A stretch of DNA of 64,000 nucleotides from Sisyra terminalis (lineage: Eukaryota > Arthropoda > Insecta > Neuroptera > Sisyridae): assembly GCA_958496175.1 (NCBI GenBank), contig OY292279.1, positions 12,710,001-12,774,000 on the forward strand, read 5' to 3'. Each line of letters starts with the position of its first letter. The first letter of the stretch is position 1. Shown piece after piece: positions 49,390-61,329 of the stretch. Made by a program: the position numbers and the translations under genes. The notes under the pieces are model-generated. The model was not told the DNA's origin, ran no database searches, and saw only the letters and a list, made by a program, of their open reading frames with translations.

Positions 49390-51113
49390 AATAGTTGCCT
49401 AACCTAAACAATTTGTAAAAAATTGGTCGTTTTCGAAGGATGACTTTTCCTAATAAGGTCCAATTTTATAAACAGATAATAAAAATATGCCTTAACGTGA
49501 GCATTTCTGTGAATTTTTTTTTGTCCTGTGTGCAAAAAGATACCCGTAATATCGTTTCAAACTTTCAAAAAGGATATTTTTCAACAGATAAAAAAGGATA
49601 TAAGAGAAGGTTTTATTCGCTGAGAAATTTCTGATTATTATTGGTTGAATCATCCTTAACATTACTAACGCAAAATATTTCAACTTAACGGGATAGAAGG
49701 CTGGGAAAACCAAACGGGAAGTTAAGGAGTTGAAAATCTATGCGACCAATTTCGATTGAAATGGGGTCATTTCAAGGGGGTGACTTTTCATTATGAGGTA
49801 TAGTTTTTTTAACGGATTAATAATTAAGGCCTTCAAATGAATTATAATGTGAAAAAATTTTTGTCCTGTGAGTTACAGGACAATCACAATTCCATTTCAA
49901 AGTTTCAAAAAGGGCAAAAAGGACAATTTTCGACAGTAAAAAAGGAATATAAAGGAAGGTTTTATTCGCTGAGAAATTCCTGATTATTATTGGTTGAATC
50001 ATCTTTAACGTTACTAACGTAAAATATTTTAACTTAACGTAATAGAAGGCTGGGAAAACCAAACGGGAAGTTAAGGAGTTGAAAATCTATGCGACCAATT
50101 TCGATTGAAATGGGGTCATTTCAAGGGGGTGACTTTTCATTATGAGGTATAGTTTTTTTAACAGATTAATAATTAAGGCCTTCAAATGAATTATAATGTG
50201 AAAAAATTTTTGTCCTGTGAGTTACAGGACAATCACAATTCCATTTCAAAGTTTCAAAAAGAGCAAAAAGGACAATTTTCGACAGTAAAAAAAGGATATA
50301 AGGGAAGATTTTATTCACTGAAAAATTGCTGATTATTTTTGATTGATTCATTCTTAACATTTCTAAAGCAAAATATTAAATTTTTACGAGATAGAAGGCT
50401 GAGAAAACCAGACGGGAAATTAAGGAGTTGAAAATCTATGCGACAAATTTCGATTGAAATAGAGTCATTTCAGGGGGGTGACTTTTCATTATGAGGTATA
50501 TTTTTCTCAACGGATTATAAATAAGGGCTTTTAAGAGATGTATAATATGAAAAAAATTTATTCCTGTGGGTTACCGGACAATCACAATTCCATTTCAAAG
50601 TTTGAAAAAGGGCAAAAAGGACAATTTTCAACAGTAAAAAAGAATATAAAGGAAGGTTATATTCGCTGAGAAATTTCTGATTATTATTGGTTGAATCATC
50701 CTTAACATTACTAATGGAAAATATTTTAATTTAACGGGATTAATGGCTGGGAAAACCAAACGGGAAGGTAAGGAGTTGAAAATCTATGCGACAAATTTCG
50801 ATTGAAATAGGGTCATTTCAGGGGGGTGACTTTTCATTATGAGGTGTACTTTTCTCAACGGATTATGAATAAGGGCCTTTAAGAGATGTATAATGTGAAA
50901 AATTTTATTCCTGTGGGTTACAGGACAATCACAATTCCATTTCAAAGTTTCAAAAAGGGCAAAAAGGACAATTTTCAACAGTAAAAAAGAATATAAAGGT
51001 AAGTTATATTCACTGAGAAATTCCTGATTATTATTGGTTGAATCATCCTTAACATAACTAACGCAAAATATTTTAATTTAACGATATTAAAGGCTGGGAA
51101 AACCAAACGGGAA
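49390..51113 (-). repeat. Satellite, right array in opposite orientation (349-bp period)
   Basis: The reverse complement of the left satellite family. The landmark TGAAAATCTATGCGAC recurs at 49731, 50080, 50429 and 50777 (349, 349, 348 bp). Shared blocks with the left array, read on the minus strand, include CCTTTTTGAAACTTTG, TGTCCTTTTTGCCC and CACAGGACAAAAA. Copies within this array resemble each other more than they resemble the left array, which indicates local homogenisation. Minus-strand frames beginning MVFPAFY are repeat artefacts. Confidence 0.88.
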
Positions 51114-51590
51114 TGTATAAACTACTATTTTTTAATAATGAGCTGGCAAACTGAACTGAAAAAGAAATTAAATCGACTGATTTGTGCCCATTGGCAACTA
51201 AATTGCCCATAATGCTAGCTACATATTGAAATTAAGAAGTTTCCTGATTTGAGTGTGTTGAAAGGGTTCAAAGTGATTTGAGCCATATTATTTTTCTGCT
51301 TTGCTTATACATTTTGTGAGGATTTCGAAATATAATAAAAAGATTTTCATTTTTTGAAATTAAGTTCAAAACTTCTTATTGTGTATTAGAATTAATCAAT
51401 TTTTATTTTAAAATTATGTTTTAATATCCTATATATTTTAATTTAACATGTAACGTCGTAATGCTCTTTAAATGAATATTTGTATTTTTTAAAATAGCAA
51501 TAAAAAACTATGTATGTTTTCTGCCTGATTTTTCTATTCTGGTTTTCTGTTTTTCGTGTACCTTGTTTAGAAATCATTGGTAGAATAAAC
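51114..51590. other. No supported gene
   Basis: A short AT-rich spacer between the satellite and the minisatellite. Nothing ordered is seen. Confidence 0.5.
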
Positions 51591-52490
51591 GAAAGCACTT
51601 AGAGAAGGGAGTTTCTTAAAGAGCAAATTACCACTTGGTGATTTAAAATCAATGGTGGAACCAGGCAGAAAACATAGAGAGGCCGTTCCCACCCACAGAA
51701 ATTCACAGCTGTGCGATCGAAAATCAATATGAGAACCTGCAACAAAAATTACTGGGTGTTCCCATCTTAAACCAATCAGACTCACATGATTAGAAATCAA
51801 TGGAAAAATAAAGAAGAAAACAATGAGATGATAATCTTACTTTAAGCCAATCACATTTGAGTGATAAAAAATCAATGTTAGAACAAAGCAGAAAACATAG
51901 AGAGGACGTACCCACAAACAGCCAAATATTGCTAGATGATTTAAATTCTGGTTATGAATTAAACGGAAAAAATAGAGAAACCGTTCCCACTTTCTGCCAT
52001 TCACAGCTCGTTGATCGAAAATTAAGAAGAGAATAAAGCAGCAAGCGAAAGGTGGAAGTTAAAACCATCGATAAATTACAGCTGGGTGATCGAATAGCAA
52101 CGCAATAAACTTGAAGAAAACAAAGAGAAGGTGTTCACATCAATAGCTTATCACTGGTAAATCAAATATCAGGGGAAGAACCCTGAATAAAACAATGAGA
52201 GGGCGTTTCCACCTTCAGCCAATCATACCTGGGTAACCGATAATCAATAAGAGAATAAAGTAGTAAATAAAACGTAGACGTTGAAACATTCCACAAATCA
52301 CAGCTGAGTAATCGTATATCAATGCAATAACTTTGAAGACAGCAAAGAGAAGGCGTTCACATCAACAGCTAATCACAGCTGGGCGATCGAATATCAGTGG
52401 AAGAACCTTGAATAAAACAATGAAAGGGCGTTTCCACCTTTAGTCATTGATATCAGAGTTTTCGAAAGTCAATGGGAGTACGCTTTGATT
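51591..52490. repeat. Degenerate ~75-bp minisatellite, about 12 copies
   Basis: The motif CACAGCTGGGTGATCGAAAA followed by TCAATGG, GAAAACAAAGAGAGGGCGTT and CCACCTTCAGCCAAT recurs with anchors near 51632, 51703, 51781, 51852, 51926, 52002, 52078, 52151, 52224, 52299, 52374 and 52449, spacing 71-78 bp. Copies differ by many substitutions but keep the order of blocks. No long frame is maintained, so it is non-coding. Confidence 0.85.
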
Positions 52491-53446
52491 GTAAAATGAT
52501 ATTTGTACTTCACATTGCTTATCAACCTAATTTTTATCAAAGACTTTTGGAACCAAAATCCTTAGATTAGAGTACGAGGTATAGTTGGGAATGGCCAACT
52601 AATTGAAACGACTTTAAATAAATAAATACATTTCAACTTAATTAGGGTAATTTATCAATCAAATATAATTATACTATAAATGTTACTTGTTTTACTTGGT
52701 AAATACTTCGGTATTTTTTGAGAATATCGTAACCATTATAAGAAACACTTATATATTAAAAAAGCATAATTTAAATTCCATATTTTTGACAATAGTTGAC
52801 TTACAAATATATTAAACACCCCCTTGTTTCTAAAGATTTATTTTTTGAATCGAGGAACATTTCCATTGTTACCTTAAAAGATACCGAATCAACGATAAAT
52901 ATTTAAAAATCACCACCCTAATATTTATTAACTTCTAAAAATTTATAGAATAACACTTAAATATATTATAGTAAATTTTTTTATTAACTAATAAAATAAT
53001 AAAACATACATTTTACATGAATCAAAAATGGTTGTTTAATATAAAAAAATTACTTAAGACCTTTTACAAGTATGTACGATATACAGTCGTACCAACAATT
53101 AATAAATTTGAGCAATATTGTTCTTAAGCATTCTTAAGAGTATATTATGACTAGTCGATAAAGGCAAACAATTTTATTAGTAAGATAATTACAAAATAAA
53201 TTTTGAACAATAACAATAATAAAATGGATCGTAATAATAATTTACCTAAAAATTAACTTTCACATTACCAATTACTATCTTTATTTATTTATTTTCTTAT
53301 AAATGAATAATTTACTTTTGTATTTTATTTATTTCGTAATTGCATTGCGTTGCAGGAATTATATTTTGTATCAATATAATTGATACAAAATAGGCACCAT
53401 GGAATGAAATGAGCTTAACATAATAAGTACACAGGTATATTAGAAA
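52491..53446 (-). other. 3' flank of the ABCG gene
   Basis: AT-rich, no gene. Several minus-strand AATAAA signals (TTTATT in 53281-53333) lie 110-165 nt beyond the ABCG stop and are the probable polyadenylation region. Confidence 0.5.
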
Positions 53447-56400
53447 TTATCTAACCGACATGAGCTTCCATCGCAACAAATAAAACGCAACTATTCTTAG
53501 TGTTACTAAAATGACACATAATGCTGTAACATCAAACCAAAATTGGTCACCACGCATTGAAATATCTGATAAAAATTTGGCAGGATATCGATAATGGCAA
53601 TATTTCTCAGCACAGTCTAATGTCGGTCGATCTAATCCATAAATCGCCCCCACGAGTCCTTCCAATCCGTATCGGAGATAGGAAAGATAGCTACACCATC
53701 GTAAATATGACGGCAAGTCACGTAACGTAACTCCAAATCCAGCAAACATCATTTGTGGCACGTTTAATGTAGGTCCCAAGAATGTTCCGTTCTAAAAAGA
53801 AAAGAAAAATTGCAATAAATATTCCAATAAGCATACCCATGATAAAAGTCAGTTTTAGAACAAATTTGATGTGAAATTTGAATATAATAATTAATCGATT
53901 AATCGATTAATCGATTAATAATAATCGATTGTAAATTGTTGTAAATTTACAACGTTGATTGATAATTTAATTTTGACCAAATTTTGCCAAAATGAATGAT
54001 AGAAATTCACAATTAATCGATCACAAATAGGCAACTTATCCCGAATAATTTCTTTGGTATTACTTCACTTTATCCAACCAAATCTTCAACTTTGAATTTC
54101 CCAAATTTGTTTTGCCATTCGTTAAGAAATTTGATGTGAAGATTTATAGGAGTATCAGTTGTGTTTGTGGTTAAAAGTTGAGGAGTTATTACCGAAAACT
54201 AATGAAGAAGTCAATGATATTTTTGCTGCCTTAGATCAATCGAAAGTTATAGTAATGAGATTAAAGAGAGGCGGAAGATGTTCCAGAATGCTCTTCATGA
54301 GGTTCAAATGTGGGATAGAAAGAGGTAGAAATTATTTGAATCTTCCAGTGCTTGGAATAGTCTGGAACCTTCCAGATGCAGTAAATAGATATATAAATAA
54401 GGCGGTCAACCGTTGCCAGAACAGTTTCGAAAAAAATATCAATAAGTTAACAGTTACAACCGTTAAAATAATTGTGTGTGAGTAAAATTACACGTGTGTG
54501 AATTAAAATAAATGGTGTTATTGTTTTATGTCCTGGAACAAATTCTAGCGAACCCGTTAAGGTGAACCCGTGGTAGGTTTTGTTGAATTTTCCTTACATT
54601 GTTTTCTTACATTCAGTGGCGTAGCTAGGTAACCAAATTAAAAAATGGGGCCTCACTGCTATGTAAACTAATTAGGTTTTATCAAATAAAAATATGAAAT
54701 ATACAAATATTTTAAAAATGATAAGCTACTTAAGCTCTTTTTTGTGGACTGCAGGGCAGGTAACAAAATATTAAACAGTAACAACATAAATTACAATTAA
54801 TACTTGGTGTAGGTTTGGCTAATAAAACGAAATAGAGAAGATTCAAGGGTTAAAATATAAAGGTCGGGCCTACCAACTGACTAAATAACAATTATATTTA
54901 CAATTTTTTCCTAGCTTTAGTTTTCGCAAAAGTATCAATGACTTCGTTTAAATCCAAGCTTGATGCGGTTTTATTTTCAATTGCTATTAGCGCTAAATAT
55001 CGGAGTCGAGTTTGGCCCATATTATTTCTTAAATATTTGTTTTTAATTTGCTAAATGACTTTTTAGCTGCTGCAGAAGTGACAGGAATTGTAAAGAATTA
55101 TAACATTGCTGTAAATACTTCCGTTAGGTCGCATTCTAGCACTCCTTATTTGCTCATTATTTCCTTACATAATTGGTGAACTTCCACCTGAATTTCCAAA
55201 AGTTCAGTTCGATCGAGATTTCTGGTAAGGATTCGAGGGCCCCCTGAGCTTGAGGGCCCCGGGGCACTGCCCCGCCTAGCCCCTAAGTAGCTACGCCAAT
55301 GCTTACATTCCTATCAATATTGACTTCCCTTTTGATATAAATATTCCACTTTAAACCTGATTTTATAATTTTTTTTTCTATATAGTTATTTAATGTAGCT
55401 AGTTAAATACTCTTAAATATATTGTATTAAAAAAAAATTCATTTACAAATCTTCGCTAACGATTTCCTATTGATTGGTTCAAATAATCTGTAAAAATTTA
55501 AACTTTAAAATTTGATTGGCTTATTGCTTTTGACTAACATAACATTGTTGTGAGCTATAAAACATTAATATTATTTTTTTAATTTCATATTCATTACTAC
55601 TTCTGGTGCAGTGTACTGGGGGCCTTTTCTGAGTTCCCTTGCGTTAGGTTTTAAGAAAACAACTGTACTATAATTGTGTTTCTAGTTCAAATTTTTGGGA
55701 AAAATCTCAACAGAAAGCCAATTGGATCTTTGTATATGTTTTCCAGCTCTTTAAACTGTTAAATGGATCAACCAGGATTATGATATCCTTCCTTTCTAGA
55801 TTAAGAAATATTTTTATAATGCATAATACTTTCGATGCACTTCAAATAATGCATAATGGTTTTACAGTTTAATTTCTATGGTTTTCTGTGTTAATTACAG
55901 ATTATTCTTGTGAGCCTTTCGGCTTTATTATTCAACATTTGTTAACACATTGCATATTATATAAATTGTATATAGAAGGCAATAAAGGGTTTTATAAAAA
56001 AAAAATATTCAACAACAAAATTATCTGGAGTTTCCTCTATAGGTGTTTTCTTTTAAATAAATATCCTAGCCGAAGTAGTATAGTAATAGGAGTACTATAG
56101 TATTGATCATCCCAAATTCAATAAGATTCTTAAAAAATAATAAGGATCTTCTTCCTCTTCTTACGATTTTATTCGGGAGTACCTGAATATTTCTTCTTTT
56201 TGTTGAAGTGGCTACTAATCTTAAATACAAATGATCTAATTTGTTCACCATTCAAGGAAACTAAGATAATTTGGTCAATATTCGTATGGTTGTCATTAGA
56301 ACTAAAATTATATAGTGATGGTACCAGTATTGAGTTTTATAAGATTCCCACTTTAATTATAGTGTTTCATCAACCACTTAAAAGTTTTTTTAATTTGGGA

Positions 56401-58637
56401 ATATTTTTCTTAAGCCACCGTCTTCGAATGTCAAAGATTGGCAATTCAATTGACCAATATAATTTTAAAAACTCCTACTCTAAAAATTGATTGTGGAAAA
56501 ATCATTCCAACCCTTTGGATCTTTAATCCATGAATTCCGTTTCTTCCTTGGCTGATCTTTTGCCGTGAATCCTTCCCTCTCAGATGATATACATAATACA
56601 TTAAAGAAGACCACTAAGGAAAGATTTTCCTGTAGTAGCCAGTGTTACAACATTAAGTGGAATATCAAGAAAATATCGATAATTCCTCCGATTCAATGCT
56701 TCAATTAGTCTTAGCTAATTTTTTTTTTTGAATCTTCTTAGAACCCTGTAAATCTACTAAAATCCCCATCCAAACAAATTTGCTCCAAAACTGAATTCTT
56801 AACAGGGAAACTTACCACAACGTTACAAACAGCACCAATCATCAGACCAAAACTTTGTGCAACGAAAACAACCAGCATACTGATTACGAAAAACATTGCA
56901 AATCGTATTATTTCCATTGGTTGGGCACTCATCCAATAAATTATTATGGAAAACAGTAAACAGCAAAAGAACGAAATCGGTATATCCACCAAAGTCACGG
57001 AAATATAATAAGAAGTCAACGAATACCATCGATTGAAATGTTCCTTTTGTAAAATGGACATTTCCTGAGGAACTGGAAAGAATAATTGACATTAATTATA
57101 TGTTTTACACTCTTGAAATTAAGCTTGGATAATCCTTGAATATTTTATTGCAAGTTGGTAAGAGCTTAACTAATTATGTCCGGATAATTAACGCAATTGG
57201 AAAACCAATCAATACTTACAAGTTAAAATTGTTAACATCATTGGTGACATCATTTGATGCATTAGAATTGCAAATAGTAAATTATAATTATCCAAGACGC
57301 GGGATCCTTCATCACCGGAATGCAGATAAAGCACTCCCAACATGAGACCAGTAACAATATTCACAAGTATCCTTAAATGCGTAAGTGTCTATAAAAATAG
57401 AACAACAACATTAAAAACTTAGAATTACTTATAATAAAATGCCATTTGTTTACCGCATCTCGTTTTGATTTTAAAAATCCACGATGTATTAAAACTTTTA
57501 ATTGGTTAGTAAAAGATGTTTCCTGGGTTACTTTTGTTGTACTCTGTATGGGAACCAGAGGATTTTCAGCTGCAAAGAATTAAAGTTTTAAATATTATTT
57601 TTAAGAGGATTCCAAGAAACATACTTCGAAGTGTTTCCATATCTGGTAAGGGTTTGTCTTTGGTGAACCAGTCGTAAGTAAGGCCGTTACTACTAGCAGT
57701 AGCCATGGTACGAATTTTGTCATTCCCATATTCCCCACAAGCTAATTCAATTACTAAAAAAAGAAGATGAAATTGTAAGATTTTAACTAGAAAGATTCGA
57801 GTTTAAGAAACTAACCGTAATCGGCAGGATTGTGGTACATTGGACATGGTATGTTGATTGCTTGTAAATATGGAACAAGATTTAGGGCAGATCCTTGATA
57901 CAAACATTCACCGGCTGATAGGATATAAACTAAGTCAAACATTTGAAAAAGAGTTGCAGAAGGTTGATGAATTGTACAAACAATAGTCCGGCCCTGGCGT
58001 GCCAACAATTGTAAAAGACTAAGACATTGATGACACGAAGAACTATCTAAACCTCTACAGCAAAAAAAATGCTCATTAATTAATTTATTTATCGAGTTAT
58101 TGGAAATGCTTACGTAGTTGGCTCATCCAAAAACATCACCAGAGGATTGTTAATTAATTCTAAGGCAATTGATAACCGTTTTTTCTGACCTCCCGATAAT
58201 CGATTAGTCAGCGTGTTAATAGTTTTGTTTAGTCCTAAGGTCGTAAGAATTTCTTCAATCTACAGAGAAAAAAAAAGACGTAAGTAATTAAGTTAAATTT
58301 TAATTGATGCAATTTAATTGAATACATACAATGGCATCTTTTTCATACTGATGCATCTGAACCCCCAATTTTAAATTAGCCGCAGATCGCATGTTTTCCT
58401 GTACTGTTAAAAGTGGTTGCAGTCGATCGTCCTGGGTGATATAGCAGGACATTTTTCTAAATTCATTCAAGTCACGAAGTCGTCCGTTTGTGTACACATT
58501 GCCAGTGACTCCCGTTATCCTATAGCCCGATAAAATGTCTAGTAACGTTGACTTTCCGGCTCCTGATGGCCCCATTATGGCAATTAGTTGTTTCGGAGGA
58601 AATCGACCATTGATGCCATGTAAAATTTCCTTCGGCT
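53447..58637 (-). CDS. ABCG-family half transporter (ABCG1/ABCG4-like), eight exons
   Basis: An ATP-driven membrane half transporter that works as a dimer; vertebrate relatives export sterols and lipids. Exons in order: 58637-58330, 58259-58114, 58054-57816, 57753-57625, 57569-57454, 57388-57220, 57072-56816 and 53791-53447. All junctions keep phase, giving about 569 residues with no internal stop. The ATPase comes first, as in all ABCGs: Walker [11 protein letters not shown]-loop YITQDD, signature LSGGQKKR, Walker B VMFLDEP, H-loop [22 protein letters not shown] and a linker follow. The membrane half has [37 protein letters not shown], helices through [28 protein letters not shown] and [12 protein letters not shown]. 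The extracellular loop keeps the cysteines in [13 protein letters not shown]. The first exon here starts two bases into a codon before [11 protein letters not shown], so the N-terminal ~60-100 residues and the start lie further right and are not found. Donor GTTAG at 57815 is weak. Confidence 0.93.
53891..53930. repeat. TTAATCGA short tandem repeat
   Basis: About four units of TTAATCGA, self-complementary at ATCGAT, in the last ABCG intron. Confidence 0.8.
54130..54590 (+). promoter_or_regulatory. Promoter-like block, possibly a solo LTR, in the ABCG intron
   Basis: 54338-54375 holds an array of alternating GGAA/TTCC units (TCTTCCAGTGCTTGGAATAG, then CTGGAACCTTCCAG) like a heat-shock element. 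A TATA box TATATAAATA follows at 54390-54399, and an AATAAA lies near 54511. This order of inducible element, TATA and polyadenylation signal within 250 bp is typical of insect LTRs. I could not fix TG...CA ends or a target duplication. Confidence 0.35.
54614..55301 (-). mobile_element. hAT element, 688 bp, with transposase C-terminal remnant
   Basis: Ends CAGTGGCGTAGCTA and, inverted, CATTGGCGTAGCTA, bounded by a perfect 8-bp duplication CTTACATT (54606-54613 and 55302-55309). On the minus strand, 55090-54910 reads [12 protein letters not shown], then [17 protein letters not shown], then FAKTKARKK. This is the dimerisation end of hAT transposases of the ZMYM1-like group. A stop and deletions remove the rest. 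It is inserted in the last ABCG intron, so the coding frame is unaffected. Confidence 0.85.
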
Positions 58638-59790
58638 CTGAAATATTTGTTTTCTAATTACAAAGAAAAAATGGTTCATAAGAGAAATTCAACCTTGGTT
58701 AAGAGGATGGAGGGGATCTTTAATATGCATACAAAATATTTTTTTTTTTATGATTTAGTTTCTATATTTTTTTTATAAACTTATACAACCTTTATTTGTT
58801 TCAATGTGAAAAGGACTTTTTTGTTATGTTACTTGGTTATATAAAGTGCAAAAAAAAAATGGAAAAAAGAGAAAACGTAAGTAATAAAATAAATTTATAA
58901 TTATCGAGTAATTATCTGTGAGTAATTTCAATGTTAAGGCCGTAAACAATCAATACCATTTTTTACATAATGCGTCTACCAATTCATTTAATTATGAGAA
59001 AATCTTTCAATTAGAATTTCGCTGATCTAATTATTTTTTTTTAATTATGTTGTAATAATAAAACAATAAAATAAAACCACTTATCGTTGCAGAAGTCTTA
59101 CGGTATGAATGTACATTAAATTCAATGAGTTTCAATAAAGTTATGAAAGTGAAATAAAAAATTAATTAGCATTTTTAAATTAAGAAGATTCAGCAAATCT
59201 TGGCTTCATATTCATAAATATAATATTTCAGCTATCGTAAATCACTTAGGTTAATTATATGAAATATTTATAGTCAAGGTTGATTTAAAAAAGAATTTGA
59301 CAAAAAGAGTAAAACATTTGGTAATACGTTTGAGCAAATTATCGTACAATGTGAAAATTCAAGTACCTATATTTCATTAAAAGAAATACATTGAAGTAAA
59401 TTTGCTGGATTTAATATTTTCAGTCTAAAAGCTTCTCTGGTTACTAAACTTTGGTATATATTCAGGACAACTGCGAAAAAAAAATCCAGGGAAAAGTATA
59501 CTTTTTTCTTAAGAAAATTAACATTTTCCCGAATGATTATTTGTTTTAGAAGTGCCCAATCAATTTTCATCAAAGTTGATTCACCTTTCTTATATTATCA
59601 AAAAGGGTTTTAAAAGTTTAAACGTTTAAAAGTTTAAGGATTGAAATATGTAAAAGACTTTTCATTGCAAATATAGCAAAGTTCTTCTACGAGAAAAGCT
59701 ATCATTGTCCCTTAAATATTTTGGTCTTTTATTTCCAATCATCATTTTTTTTCCTTCACTGCTGATTTTAAGCACTCTACCCATATCTTC
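58638..59790 (-). other. Probable ABCG intron or 5' flank
   Basis: No exon matching the missing ABCG N-terminus is visible on the minus strand. The 3' end of this intron has a normal acceptor (TATTTGTTTTC.. and TTTCAG at 58638-58643, read on the minus strand). Otherwise AT-rich without ordered content. Confidence 0.45.
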
Positions 59791-59824
59791 TTTGATTTGC
59801 CAACACTATTTAATACGTAATATT

Positions 59825-61150
59825 TGCCAGGAATAGATAATATCAATGCCAAGGTATTGAAAAATCTTCCACAAATAGCGATCAAAAGATTGAGCACTAT
59901 AATCAATAAAATGCTGGATATTTTCCAGAAATATTCAACTAATCTAAACTGATTCCGATCCTCAAACCTGGTAAACCAGTATTCAGTCCCACTAGTTATA
60001 GACCTATCAGCTTACTGATAACCTTAAGCAAAATTGCCGAACGAACTTATCCTACGGTGAAAAATTTTAAAACGGGCATATTAACAAAAAAAATTACTAA
60101 TACCCGAAAAGTTTAGATTCAGATCCAGGCATTCCTCAACAATGCAACTCTACAGAACATGTGACCATTAACAGTAATAAATACACGGGAATGGCTCTAC
60201 TTGACCTAGAAAAGACTTTTGATACTCTATGGCATGAGAGACTAATATACAAACTAAAATAAAATTCCAAAGAAACATTAAAATAATAATATCTCAAGGA
60301 GCGACAAAATTTTTGTGTAAGCCAAAAATGAAATCTCTAATAGCAGATTAATTAAGGCTGGAGTCCCTCAAGGGCCCATTATGGGACCTATTCTATTTAT
60401 TCTATATATAAATTATATCCCATGGACACCCGAAACTTTCCTTTCCCTATATGCTGACGATACAGCCATTTTTGCATCCTCCGGGAGAGCTGATACAGTG
60501 GTCAACAGAATAACCAAGACCTTAAAAAGATTAATAATATTTTTTAAAAAATGGAAAATAAAGGCCCATGATTATAAAACTGAAGCTATCCTATTCACTA
60601 AAAGAAGATTCAACAAGCATAAAAAGAAACTAGTAAATGGGAAAAATATAGAACGGGCAAAAACAGTTGGATACTTGGGGATACAACTGGATTCCAGACT
60701 CAACTTTGCTGAACACATTAAACTATCTAAAAGCAAATTAATGGCCCGAACTAATATCTTATATCCATTGCTAAACAGATAATCAAGGCTGTCAACCAAC
60801 AATTAACTAATAATTTATTAAACAGTGCTCAGATCAGGGTTAACATATGTATGTCCAGTCTGGAGTTCAGTAAGCAAAACCAAATATCTGACAATACAGA
60901 GTCCAAAATAAATGAATAAGAATGCTGGGAAACTACCGAGCCAAATACAAGGTATATGATATTCATGAGGAATTAAGGATACCGCTAGACTTATATATCC
61001 TCGCCATGTCGCGGAAATTCTTCCCAAATTGCAAAAGTGGCCCTAGCCAAATAATTAGAACCATCAGTGACTACACCCTCGATGACCTACTCCACCAAAT
61101 ACAGAAAATATAAACATAAAAGAATAAGACATATTGTCTTATAATAAACG
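59825..61150 (+). pseudogene. Jockey-clade non-LTR retrotransposon, decayed RT
   Basis: From about 59828 it reads PGIDNINAKVLKNLP, then, after a shift, LKPGKPVFSPTSYRPISLL, then LDLEKTFDTLWHERLIYKL (near 60200) and GVPQGPIMGPILFILYIN (near 60360). The catalytic box YADDTAIFA is near 60450, and GYLGIQLDSRLNFAEHI near 60670 marks the thumb. These are successive blocks of Jockey-type reverse transcriptases. The longest intact frame is 60381-60782, which ends in a stop; several shifts and stops elsewhere make it dead. Further C-terminal traces (YVCPVWSS) run to about 61150. The endonuclease part is missing, a typical 5' truncation. Confidence 0.8.
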
Positions 61151-61329
61151 GAAAGCAGAAACAATATTCGGGGTTTTTTAAGAATTACCATCTAATTTTC
61201 CCCAACTCAAACAAACAACTACATTATCGTAAACTAATCTCAATCCTAGATCAGGATCTACAGACTTGGATGGTTTATTCAAGATACTTTACACTTAAAA
61301 TAAAATATAAATTGTAAACATATTATAAG

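Larger units (their letters stand above)
45225..49670. repeat. Large inverted duplication centred at ~47450
   Basis: Left and right halves are reverse complements over about 2.2 kb per arm. Matching pairs include GGAAAATTCCA (47419-47429) with TGGAATTTTCC (47471-47481); CCGATCGTAACATGGAG with CTCCATGTTACGATCGG; AGCATTAGCTAGCACAATAG near 47595 with its partner near 47290; TTTCGGGGTTGG near 46680 with CCAACCCCGAAA near 48240; the C-run at 46112 with the G-run at 48710; and satellite pieces at 45240-45360 with 49540-49660. Pair midpoints stay close to 47450. Identity is high near the centre and falls outward. The left arm includes the last exon and 3' region of the putative gene at 42540; the right arm has a frame-broken copy. 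Confidence 0.85.

Noticed and set aside
49492..50978. Repeated minus-strand frames beginning MVFPAFY or with FETLKWNCD
   Set aside because: They are readings of the right satellite array. Repetition follows the 349-bp DNA period, and copies differ by frameshifts and stops.
56823..57092. 89-codon minus frame overlapping the ABCG membrane exon
   Set aside because: It is a +1 shadow of the exon 57072-56816, which matches ABCG text in the other frame.
53447..58637. Identification as Drosophila white/scarlet-type pigment transporter
   Set aside because: The membrane-half motifs ([40 protein letters not shown]) fit ABCG1/ABCG4-like proteins, not white.
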